Assembly: GCA_016841205.1 (NCBI GenBank)
Contig: JAENZP010000021.1
Span: 1-37,251 of the forward strand
Direction: 5' to 3'
DNA from: Desulfoscipio geothermicus
Lineage (GTDB): Bacteria; Bacillota; Desulfotomaculia; Desulfotomaculales; Desulfallaceae
Length of the DNA stretch: 37,251 bases
The notes under the pieces are model-generated. The model searched no databases and was not told the origin of the DNA. It saw only the letters and a program-made list of their open reading frames with translations. Below are positions 25,212-33,595 of the stretch, one piece after another; the first letter of the stretch is position 1; each line of letters begins with the position of its first letter. The translations under genes were made by a program, and so were the position numbers.

Positions 25212-26936
25212 ATGAGAAACGCAGAAATTGCCTGGTCCTTTTATCAGATTGCCGATTTGTTGGATTTTAAGGGTGAAGAATTTTTTAAAACCAGGGCCTA
25301 CCGGCGGGCCGCTCGGGCTATTATCGGGCTACAGCAGCCTGTGGCAGAGCTATATACTAGAGGAGAATTAAAAAATGTCCCCGGCTTAGGCAAAAATATT
25401 ATCGCCAAAATTGGTGAAATGCTTGATAACGGCGAATGCCAGCTGCACAGGACACTGAAACAAGAGATACCTGCTTCACTGCTTGATTTAATGGCCTTGC
25501 CTGGTTTAGGGCCCAAGCGAGCTAAATTGCTTTATGAACGTTTGGGGGTAACTACCCTTGCTGAATTGGAGCAGGCGGCCCGGGGCAAGAAGGTGCGGGA
25601 TTTGCCAGGGATGGGCACTAAAACCGAGCTAAGTATTATTCAAGATATTAGCCGTCTGAAAAAGAAAACCCACCACCTGCCGCTGGGGGTGGCTAGGGAA
25701 CTAGCGGCAGAGTTAAGTGAATACCTGGGCCAGCTGGCCGCCGTGCAAAAGGTTACAGTTGCCGGGGATATCAGACGCTGGGCAGAGCTGGCCAATAGTG
25801 TGAATATTTTAGCAGTAGCCCGAAATAGGGAGGATGCAGAGGATGTTATAGAAGCTTTTATTATGCACTCGTCATTGGAGGAAGTGCTCTGGCGAGAGTA
25901 CGGACGGGTGCGGGCAACCAGCCGCTGGGGGGTGCCGGTGGAACTTGTGGTAGTGAACGAGGATCAGTATTGGCTCGCCCTGCTGTGGACAACAGGCAGC
26001 AAGTATCATTTGCGTCGTTTGCAGCTACTTGCCTGGCAGAGGGGCTGGCGGCTTAGCCGTTTCCGCCTGATTTCACGCCATAGTGGACAGGCAGCTATAG
26101 TGGACAGTGAGGAGACCATCTACCGGTTGCTGGGGATGCAGTATGTCGTGCCCGAGCTGCGGGAAAATAACGGGGAAATTAGTGCCGCTTCAGCTGGTAC
26201 GCTGCCCCGCCTTGTGGAGTTGCCTGATATACGAGGTGATCTCCATGTACACACTAACTGGAGTGATGGCGTGAGCAGTATTGAGGAAATGGCTCTGCGG
26301 GCTCGGGAAATGGGTTACTCTTACATAGCTGTCACTGATCATTCCCCAAATTTAAAAATAGCTCGGGGTCTATCGCCGGAAAAATTACTCGAACAGTTTG
26401 AGAAAATCCGGGCGCTGAACGGGCAATTGGGGGATTTTTATATATTTACCGGGGTAGAAGTAGATATTTTGACTGAAGGGAGACTTGACCACCTGGATGA
26501 TGTGCTGGCGCAGGCTGACGTAGTGATCGCTTCTATACATAGCGGCTTTAAGCAGGATCGGAATATGATAACGAAACGGATAATGGCTGCCATTAAAAAT
26601 GAGCACGTCGATATAATCGGCCATCCTACCGGGCGGTTGCTAGGACACCGGGAACCTTACGCTGTGGATGTGGAGGAAATCATTGAAGCCGCGGCACGCT
26701 ATAACAAAGTATTAGAAATCAATGCCTCGCCGGACCGACTGGACCTGAATGATTTTTACGTGCAGTTGGCTCGCGAAAGCGGCGTGCGGGTAGCTATCAA
26801 CACCGACGCTCATGATTTGCGCCGCATGGATGAAATGGTTTACGGCGTGTCCGTGGCCAGGCGGGCCTGGCTGGAGCAACAGCATGTGCTGAACACTTTG
26901 CCGTTGCCCGATTTATTAAAAGTGTTACATAGATGA
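25212..26936 (+). CDS. polX: PolX-family protein: degenerate X-family polymerase domain plus PHP phosphoesterase
   Basis: The 574 residues have PolX architecture. Helix-hairpin-helix DNA-binding parts (LKNVPGLGKNIIAKI, MALPGLGPKRAKLLYERLG, LPGMGTKTE) cover about residues 1-150, a nucleotidyltransferase-like domain about 155-310, and a PHP domain about 338-574. The PHP metal site is complete: H345 and H347 in DLHVHTNWSDG, TDHS, GVEVD, SIHSG, GHPTG and TDAHD. In the polymerase domain, AGDIRRWAELANSVNILAV aligns to the usual GS-RR-DxD motif, but the catalytic Asp-x-Asp is S196-V197-N198. The third Asp is E244 in PVELVVV. Polymerase activity is therefore probably lost, while 3'-5' exonuclease or phosphoesterase activity may remain. 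The TTGSKYHL dNTP-binding motif is still recognisable. It heads a five-gene cluster ending in mutS2. Confidence 0.93.
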   Translation: MRNAEIAWSFYQIADLLDFKGEEFFKTRAYRRAARAIIGLQQPVAELYTRGELKNVPGLGKNIIAKIGEMLDNGECQLHRTLKQEIPASLLDLMALPGLGPKRAKLLYERLGVTTLAELEQAARGKKVRDLPGMGTKTELSIIQDISRLKKKTHHLPLGVARELAAELSEYLGQLAAVQKVTVAGDIRRWAELANSVNILAVARNREDAEDVIEAFIMHSSLEEVLWREYGRVRATSRWGVPVELVVVNEDQYWLALLWTTGSKYHLRRLQLLAWQRGWRLSRFRLISRHSGQAAIVDSEETIYRLLGMQYVVPELRENNGEISAASAGTLPRLVELPDIRGDLHVHTNWSDGVSSIEEMALRAREMGYSYIAVTDHSPNLKIARGLSPEKLLEQFEKIRALNGQLGDFYIFTGVEVDILTEGRLDHLDDVLAQADVVIASIHSGFKQDRNMITKRIMAAIKNEHVDIIGHPTGRLLGHREPYAVDVEEIIEAAARYNKVLEINASPDRLDLNDFYVQLARESGVRVAINTDAHDLRRMDEMVYGVSVARRAWLEQQHVLNTLPLPDLLKVLHR

Positions 26937-27006
26937 ACTGCAGCATAAGCTAAATATTTAACATTACTTACTATGCCAAACAATATGATTATGTAGGTGT
27001 TATATA

Positions 27007-27630
27007 ATGGCAGAAACAGATTGTTCTGTTTACTCTGTGCCTAACAATGTGCTATCCAGGGATTTTTATGCTCGGGACACCATTACCGTGGCCCGGGAAT
27101 TGCTAGGCTGTGTACTGGTGCACCGCACTCCGGAGGGCATTACAGCCGGCAGGGTTGTGGAAACTGAGGCGTATTTACAGGGTGACCCGGCCTGTCACGC
27201 GGCCAGGCGGATGACTCCACGCAATAGCGTCATGTTTGGGCCGCCCGGTTATGCCTATGTATATTTTACATACGGTATGCATTATTGTTTTAACGTGGTG
27301 TCCGCCCCCGAGGGGGTGGGTGAGGCGGTGCTGGTCCGGGCGCTCGAACCTGTAATGGGTATGGCCATAATGCAGCAGCGGCGAGGCCGGCAAAACGTCC
27401 GGGAACTTTGTTCCGGCCCAGCCAAACTGACTCAGGCTATGGGTATAGCCCGTAAGCATAACCGGCAGGATCTTACGGTAGGTGATTTATTTTTATGTCC
27501 GGGTGAAGCGGATTCGACTATTGTGACGACCACCCGTATTGGTATCAAGGAGGGAACGGAACTACCGCTGCGCTTTTACCTGCAAGATAACAGGTATGTA
27601 TCCAGGGATGTGGGACGAAACAGGGCTTAA
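27007..27630 (+). CDS. mpg: 3-methyladenine DNA glycosylase (Aag/MPG family)
   Basis: This enzyme excises alkylated purines such as 3-methyladenine. The 207 residues are normal length. Visible family features are LARELLGC-like [13 protein letters not shown], the catalytic Glu in [18 protein letters not shown], the [22 protein letters not shown] block and [20 protein letters not shown] precedes the ATG. It lies 70 bp after polX and 25 bp before the NIF3-like gene, within a DNA-repair-flavoured operon. Confidence 0.94.
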   Translation: MAETDCSVYSVPNNVLSRDFYARDTITVARELLGCVLVHRTPEGITAGRVVETEAYLQGDPACHAARRMTPRNSVMFGPPGYAYVYFTYGMHYCFNVVSAPEGVGEAVLVRALEPVMGMAIMQQRRGRQNVRELCSGPAKLTQAMGIARKHNRQDLTVGDLFLCPGEADSTIVTTTRIGIKEGTELPLRFYLQDNRYVSRDVGRNRA

Positions 27631-27655
27631 GTATTTAGAGAGGAAGTGATTAATA

Positions 27656-28609
27656 ATGAAAATAAGTGAAATTTATGAATACGTAGTGACCAGGGGTATG
27701 GAGAGAGATCCCCGGGGGGCTGAAGCGGTCGCACGGGATATAGCTAAAGCCAGAAAGAATTACGATGAATTAAAGGAAGAGGAAAAAAATGATTTCGACA
27801 CTGACCGTTTAGTTAACCCATACAGCGACACAAGGGTACTTTATGGTGATCCGGAGACGGAAGTAAAGCGCATTCTGGTGGGGATTGATATTGAGGCCGG
27901 TGAAGTACTGTTGGCGGACCGTCTGGGAGATAAAGGGTCCAAAGTGGACTTAATTATGTCCCATCATCCTGAGGGCAAAGCACTGGCGGCGCTGCATGGT
28001 GTTATGCACTTGCAGGAGGATATACTAGCCCAATTCGGTGTGCCCATCAATGTGGCCGAGGGGATTATGATATCACGTATAAGTGAGGTTAAACGGGGTT
28101 TGCTGCCCATTAATCATAACCGGGCAGTAGATGCGGCCAAACTACTGGGTATTCCGCTGATGTCGGCCCATACCGTAGCCGATAACCAGGTGACCAGTTA
28201 CCTTCAGGAGATGATGGATCAAGAAAAACCCGATACGCTGGGCAATGTGCTTAAAATGCTTAAAAAAATTCCAGAATACGCCGAAGCCGTCAAGTATAAC
28301 GCCGGTCCTACTCTGGTGGTAGGTACTAAGGATCGGCGGGCTGGAAAAATATTGGTAGATATGACCGGAGGCACCGGTGGTTCCGAGGATGCCTACGCTA
28401 AGCTGTCTCAGGCTGGGGTGGGCACACTTTTGGTGATGCATATTGGTGAAAAACACCGCAAGGAAGCGGAAAAGAATCATGTTAACGTGATCATTGCCGG
28501 GCATATGGCCAGCGATTCACTGGGTGTGAATTTATTGCTGGATGGCCTGGAGGAAAAGGGACTGGAAATTATACCTTGTTCAGGATTAATAAGACATAAG
28601 CGTATTTAA
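27656..28609 (+). CDS. NIF3/DUF34-like putative metal-binding protein
   Basis: This is a 317-residue soluble protein that I place loosely in the NIF3/DUF34 group, from VDLIMSHHPEGKALAAL (a His pair that would bind metal), VNVIIAGHMASDSLGVNLLLDGLE near the C-terminus, and LVGIDIEAGEVLLADRL. The N-terminal 60 residues are charged and helical and are not part of classical NIF3. Function is unknown; NIF3-like proteins have been linked to GTP cyclohydrolase I-like or metal-insertion roles without firm proof. GGAAG lies before the ATG. The gene is tightly packed between mpg and the U32 gene. Confidence 0.65.
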   Translation: MKISEIYEYVVTRGMERDPRGAEAVARDIAKARKNYDELKEEEKNDFDTDRLVNPYSDTRVLYGDPETEVKRILVGIDIEAGEVLLADRLGDKGSKVDLIMSHHPEGKALAALHGVMHLQEDILAQFGVPINVAEGIMISRISEVKRGLLPINHNRAVDAAKLLGIPLMSAHTVADNQVTSYLQEMMDQEKPDTLGNVLKMLKKIPEYAEAVKYNAGPTLVVGTKDRRAGKILVDMTGGTGGSEDAYAKLSQAGVGTLLVMHIGEKHRKEAEKNHVNVIIAGHMASDSLGVNLLLDGLEEKGLEIIPCSGLIRHKRI

Positions 28610-28625
28610 GGAGACGGATTAAACT

Positions 28626-31160
28626 ATGAGAAAACCTGAATTACTGGCACCGGCGGGCAGTTGGGATGCGTTGGTGGCAGCCGTACAAAACGGTGCAGAT
28701 GCTGTTTACCTGGGTGGTAAGAGTTTTAACGCTCGCAACAGTGCAGACAATTTTGACGATGATTCATTAGCCAAGGCCATTGAATACGCCCATGTGCGCG
28801 GTGTGAAAGTCCATGTAACAATGAATATTTTATTGGCCGACACAGAGCTTAAGGAAGCCCTTCGTTTTTTGCGCATTGTATATAACGCGGGTGCAGATGC
28901 TGTTATCATGCAGGATCTGGGGTTGATTCGTATGGCCAGGTTGGTGTTTCCTGATCTGGAACTACACGCCAGCACCCAGATGACGGTGCATAATGTACCC
29001 GGTGCCATATTTTTATGCGATGCGGGCATTAAGCGTATTGTATTAGCTCGGGAACTGGATCTCGACTCGGTACGGGAAATACGCAAACGCGCTGGTGTGG
29101 AAGTGGAAACATTCGTCCACGGTGCTCTCTGTGTGTGCTATTCCGGGCAGTGCCTGATGTCCAGTATGATCGGTGGTCGCAGCGGCAATCGGGGGCGCTG
29201 CGCTCAGCCCTGCCGGTTGGAATACCGCTTGATGGACGACAAGGGAAAACTAGTGGCCGATAACGAAAAGGTGGGAGATTACCTGCTCAGCCCGAGGGAT
29301 TTGAATATCAGCTTGCATATTCCGGAATTAATTAAAGCAGGTATTGATTCCTTTAAAATTGAGGGTAGAATGCGACGCCCGGAATATGTAGCCACGGTTA
29401 CCAGGATATACCGTTCTTTGATTGACCGGGCAGCCTTGGGAGGAGAATACTTCGTCACCGATGATGAGGCCAGTCAGCTGGCCCAGGTTTTCAATCGTGA
29501 ATTTACCACGGGTTATTTTTTCGGTGTGCCAGGCCGGGATTTAATGAGCTATAAACGGCCCAACAATCGGGGTGTAAGGCTTGGCAGGGTGCGTTCCTAT
29601 GACCGTGATACCAATCAGACTGAAATAGAACTAGAGGCTCCGCTGAATGTGGGTGATGGTATAGAGGTTTGGGTGACCCGTGGGGGCCGGGTGGGTACTG
29701 AGGTTAACGAGATTTTCGTAGGCGGGCAAAAAACCTTAGCCGCTGATGCAGGTGTGGTGGCAGTGCTCAAGCTGGAGGGACATATTCACCCCGGGGACCG
29801 TGTATTTAAGACTCATGATGTGCAGCTAATGGAAAATGCTGTGCAGACATACTCCTCCAGCCGGGAAACACGGCGCATACCACTTGATTTTAAAGTGCGG
29901 GCGCGGGTGGGGGAGCCAATGGTACTGGAAGCGGCTGACCAGGAATGGGTCACTGCCCGGGCAACTACACGGGAGGTGGGCCAAATTGCTCAAAGGAGGC
30001 CGCTGACGGAGAAGTTTTTAGCTGAACAACTGGATCGGCTGGGCAATACCCCATTCGTTTTAAATAAACTGGAATGTGACCTGGGGGAAAACGTGATGAT
30101 CCCGGTCAGCGAAATAAACGATGTGCGTCGGCAGGTAGTGAAAGAGATAGCCGAAATGCGGTCTTTATTGCGCAAACCGCCAAAGGCGTGTGATTCAGAT
30201 CTCGAGGTTAAGATGTCCGTTTTGTTGGATAATGAGGATATTGACCGGACCGGCCAATTCCCGGTGCTGGCCGTAGCGGTGGGCGGTGCGCCGGAGGCGC
30301 TGGCCGCGGTAAAAAACGGTGCTGAGCTGGTTTATTTCAGTGGCGATCAATTTAGAAGCAGGAGCAACGTAACTATGGCTGAAATACACCAGGCCAGGCA
30401 GTACTGCAGTGATGCTGGAGTTAAATTTTATTTTACTACCCCGCGTATTGCGCACGACCGGGAAATAAAACAGTATCTGCCTTTTTTAAAATCTTTACTG
30501 GAAACAGCGCCGGATGGTATAATGGTTTCCTCCTATGGCTGGTTGACTGAACTGCGCGAATTAACAGGTTTACCCTTGGCTACCGACTTTTATTTGAATG
30601 TATTTAACCACCAAAGCGCGGTGTTTTTAATGCGGCGTGGGGTAAGCCGGGTTGCTTTATCCACCGAGCTTACCGGAGAGCAAATTAGACACTTGGTAAC
30701 CCGCTCCCCGGTGGAAACCGAGGTTATAGTACACGGTGTATTGCCGTTAATGGTGTCTCGCTATTGTGCGGTGGGCAGCGTGCTGGGCGGCAAGGGTGAA
30801 AACAGCAACTGCTCCAGGCAGTGCCGCCATACATCCTATGCACTGCTGGACCGCAAAGGAGTGGCTTTCCCCGTGGAGACGGACCAGCACTGTCTAATGC
30901 ATATATATAATTCCCGGGAGCTATGTCTTTTGGACACCCTTCCCTACCTGGCGCAGGCGGGGCCAGCCGTACTGAGAATTGAAGCCCGCCGGGAAAATGA
31001 GACTTACGTGGCGCGTGCGGTTAAAACCTACCGGCAGGTTTTGGATAGCTTGCGTAATTCCCCTGACGGAATGCCGGACTTGCCGGCCTTAATGCAGAAG
31101 CTGGTGGAAGGGGGACCTGGTTTCACCCGTGGGCATTATTATAGAGGGGTAATGGATTAA
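28626..31160 (+). CDS. U32-family protein with duplicated U32 domain (DUF3656 type)
   Basis: This is an 844-residue protein of the peptidase U32 family, which today is better known for RNA hydroxylation (TrhP, RlhA) than for peptidase activity. The first domain begins PELLAPAGSWDALVAAVQNGADAVYLGG and has the signature ETFVHGALCVCYSGQCLMSSMIGGRSGNRG (broken here into known parts: VHGALCVCYSGQC and GRSGNRGRCAQPCR). Those four cysteines, C-x6-C then C-x3-C, would hold an Fe-S cluster. A second U32-like half starts near residue 550 and has VHGVLPLMVSRYC and a CSRQCRH cysteine set. A middle domain (about 330-520) is DUF3656-like. AAGGAG precedes the ATG. It is probably a tRNA- or rRNA-modifying enzyme; the substrate is not known to me. 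Confidence 0.88.
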   Translation: MRKPELLAPAGSWDALVAAVQNGADAVYLGGKSFNARNSADNFDDDSLAKAIEYAHVRGVKVHVTMNILLADTELKEALRFLRIVYNAGADAVIMQDLGLIRMARLVFPDLELHASTQMTVHNVPGAIFLCDAGIKRIVLARELDLDSVREIRKRAGVEVETFVHGALCVCYSGQCLMSSMIGGRSGNRGRCAQPCRLEYRLMDDKGKLVADNEKVGDYLLSPRDLNISLHIPELIKAGIDSFKIEGRMRRPEYVATVTRIYRSLIDRAALGGEYFVTDDEASQLAQVFNREFTTGYFFGVPGRDLMSYKRPNNRGVRLGRVRSYDRDTNQTEIELEAPLNVGDGIEVWVTRGGRVGTEVNEIFVGGQKTLAADAGVVAVLKLEGHIHPGDRVFKTHDVQLMENAVQTYSSSRETRRIPLDFKVRARVGEPMVLEAADQEWVTARATTREVGQIAQRRPLTEKFLAEQLDRLGNTPFVLNKLECDLGENVMIPVSEINDVRRQVVKEIAEMRSLLRKPPKACDSDLEVKMSVLLDNEDIDRTGQFPVLAVAVGGAPEALAAVKNGAELVYFSGDQFRSRSNVTMAEIHQARQYCSDAGVKFYFTTPRIAHDREIKQYLPFLKSLLETAPDGIMVSSYGWLTELRELTGLPLATDFYLNVFNHQSAVFLMRRGVSRVALSTELTGEQIRHLVTRSPVETEVIVHGVLPLMVSRYCAVGSVLGGKGENSNCSRQCRHTSYALLDRKGVAFPVETDQHCLMHIYNSRELCLLDTLPYLAQAGPAVLRIEARRENETYVARAVKTYRQVLDSLRNSPDGMPDLPALMQKLVEGGPGFTRGHYYRGVMD

Positions 31161-31182
31161 CATATTAAAGCAGGGAGAGATT

Positions 31183-33549
31183 ATGGACGAACGCAACTTA
31201 AGGAGACTGGAATTTGATCGGGTAAAGGAAAGGTTAGCTGAATTTGCAGCATCAAATTTAGGTCGGGAACTGATAGACGAGCTGGTTCCGTACAGCAACC
31301 GGGAAGAAATAATAATTATGCTGGCCGAAGTGACCGAGGGAAGGGAGTTATTACGTCTGGACCCTACCGCGCGGCTGGATGGCTGGAATGATGTCCGGCA
31401 GCAGGCACGCCGCTGCGAGCGAGGGGCTCTAATAGATCCTCAGGAATTGTGGTACGTGTTACAAACCCTTACCGCCTGCAGGCAAATAAAGCACTTTTTT
31501 AGCGAACGGCAAGATAGGTATATACGTTTAAACGAAATAGCATTGGGATTGGGTAGTTTTAAAGAATTAGAAAATAAGATTGCTCTGGCTATAGACCCCG
31601 GTGGTGAAGTACTGGACCGGGCTTCGGAGCGGTTATTTAGCATTAGACGCCGGTTGGCGGCCGCCCAGCAGCGGATCAAAGACCGGCTAAATGAAATTAT
31701 CCGGTCAACCAGCTACCAAAAGTATTTGCAGGACTCCATTGTCACCATGCGGGAAGGTCGTTATGTTGTACCCGTCAAACAGGAATACCGGTCTTATGTG
31801 CCCGGCATTATACATGACCAGTCGGCCAGCGGGGCTACTGTTTTTATCGAGCCTATGCCGGTGGTGGAGGCTAACAATGAAGTGCGAGGTCTTATAGCCG
31901 AAGAAAAACGGGAGATAACTCGTATTTTAACAGAACTTTCTAATGCTGTGGGTAGGCAAGCTGAAGAGTTGCTTTATGTTTTGGAGAATTTGGGCAGGCT
32001 GGATTTTATTATGGCCAAAGCCCGGTATAGCGAAAGCCTGAATGCCTGGGCACCACGAATTGTTCCGGAGGCCAAACTGGATATCCGGCAGGGCAGACAT
32101 CCCCTTTTACCGGTCAAGGCTGTACCAATCAGTATTCAGCTGGGTGAAGCTTTCGATATGCTGGTGATCACCGGACCCAATACGGGTGGCAAGACGGTCT
32201 CACTTAAAACGGTGGGGCTGTTGGTATTGATGGCCCATTCGGGATTGCATGTGCCTGCTGAAGATGGCACGGTAATCGGTATGTTTGGCCGGGTATTTGC
32301 TGATATTGGCGATGAGCAGAGCATAGAACAATCCCTGAGTACCTTTTCATCCCATACCACCAATATTGTTAAAATATTAAGCGAGGCCGGCTATAGAAGC
32401 CTGGTGCTGCTGGATGAGCTTGGCGCGGGCACCGATCCCACAGAGGGCTCGGCCCTGGCCCGCGCCATACTGGATCAACTGCGACGGCAAGGGGCAAAGG
32501 TGGTGGCAACAACCCACTATGGAGAATTAAAAAGCTACGCTTTCGCCAACGAACGGGTGGAAAACGCCAGCGTAGAATTTGATATTAAAACCCTGCAGCC
32601 CACCTATAGGCTGTTGATTGGCCGACCTGGTCGCAGCAACGCCTTTGAAATAGCACTGCGGCTGGGACTTGCTGAATCTGTAGTGCAACAGGCCAGAGGG
32701 TTTCTTTCCGAGGAGCAGGTACAGGTGGCCGACTTGATACGAGAATTGGAAAAATCTCGCTTACTGGCGGAGCAGGAGCAGGCCGAGGCGGAAAAAATCC
32801 GTCGAGAAGCGGAGCAATACCGGGAACAATTTATGAGCCAAGTTGAGACTATCCGCCAGCGTAAAGGTGAAATAATTTCTCGTGCAGTGGCTGAATCCAG
32901 AGAAATGGTTAAAAAAGCCAGACTGGAGGCTGATCAGCTGGTGGAGGAACTGCGGGCCGCACTAAGGGAGCAGACATCACATAGTCGCGAACAATCCATA
33001 ATTAATGCCAGACGGCGTCTTAAACAGTTACAGGCAAACCTGGATACACAAGCGCCAGATGATGTCCCTAAGCATACCACTGAAATGGTGACCGATGTAA
33101 AGCCCGGCGATGAGGTTTTTATACCTAAATACGGTCAACGGGGTGTGGTGTTGGAAGCGCCCGGTCAGGATGACCAGGCACAAGTGCAGGTGGGAATGAT
33201 CAGGATGACCATAGCCCGCCAGGAACTGTGCAGGGTAGCAGCGAAAGAGGCTGTTCGGCCACAGCGAACTGGTGTTGGTCAACTGGTACAGCAAAAAGCC
33301 CGTGATATATCCCCCCGGCTGGATATGCGCGGTATGAGGGTGGATGAAGGGCTTGCTGAGGTAGAAAAGTATTTGGACGATGCCTGCGTAGCCGGGCTGC
33401 CCATGGTGCAGCTCGTGCATGGTAAAGGTACCGGAGCATTACGTGCTGCAGTGCAGAACTTATTAAAAGAGCACCGACGGGTCAAGACTTATCGTCTTGG
33501 CGAACAGGGAGAGGGCGGCAGCGGGGTAACTGTGGTCGAGCTAAAGTAA
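31183..33549 (+). CDS. mutS2: Endonuclease MutS2
   Basis: This is a MutS-like ATPase with a C-terminal Smr nuclease domain, linked to ribosome-collision rescue and to suppression of homologous recombination. The 788 residues comprise a lever/core region (about 1-310), Walker A G331-PNTGGKT with Walker B LVLLDELGAGTDPTEG, a long coiled coil (about 515-625), a small linker barrel, and the Smr domain from about 713 (LDMRGMRVDEGLAEVEKYL, then LVHGKGTGALR). It lacks the mismatch-recognition domain of MutS, as expected. GGGAGAG precedes the ATG. It is the last gene of the polX cluster, ending at a shared terminator. Confidence 0.97.
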   Translation: MDERNLRRLEFDRVKERLAEFAASNLGRELIDELVPYSNREEIIIMLAEVTEGRELLRLDPTARLDGWNDVRQQARRCERGALIDPQELWYVLQTLTACRQIKHFFSERQDRYIRLNEIALGLGSFKELENKIALAIDPGGEVLDRASERLFSIRRRLAAAQQRIKDRLNEIIRSTSYQKYLQDSIVTMREGRYVVPVKQEYRSYVPGIIHDQSASGATVFIEPMPVVEANNEVRGLIAEEKREITRILTELSNAVGRQAEELLYVLENLGRLDFIMAKARYSESLNAWAPRIVPEAKLDIRQGRHPLLPVKAVPISIQLGEAFDMLVITGPNTGGKTVSLKTVGLLVLMAHSGLHVPAEDGTVIGMFGRVFADIGDEQSIEQSLSTFSSHTTNIVKILSEAGYRSLVLLDELGAGTDPTEGSALARAILDQLRRQGAKVVATTHYGELKSYAFANERVENASVEFDIKTLQPTYRLLIGRPGRSNAFEIALRLGLAESVVQQARGFLSEEQVQVADLIRELEKSRLLAEQEQAEAEKIRREAEQYREQFMSQVETIRQRKGEIISRAVAESREMVKKARLEADQLVEELRAALREQTSHSREQSIINARRRLKQLQANLDTQAPDDVPKHTTEMVTDVKPGDEVFIPKYGQRGVVLEAPGQDDQAQVQVGMIRMTIARQELCRVAAKEAVRPQRTGVGQLVQQKARDISPRLDMRGMRVDEGLAEVEKYLDDACVAGLPMVQLVHGKGTGALRAAVQNLLKEHRRVKTYRLGEQGEGGSGVTVVELK

Positions 33550-33588
33550 TCAAAGCCCTTAATCCATGGTCGGGTTAAGGGCTTTGAT
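33549..33588. terminator. Bidirectional terminator between mutS2 and the PBP gene
   Basis: A perfect 14-bp stem (33549-33562 with 33575-33588, arms including CAAAGCCCTTAA) extends to about 17 pairs when inner bases are counted. It overlaps the last base of the mutS2 stop and lies just before the convergent PBP stop. Confidence 0.85.
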
Positions 33589-33595
33589 CTAATAT

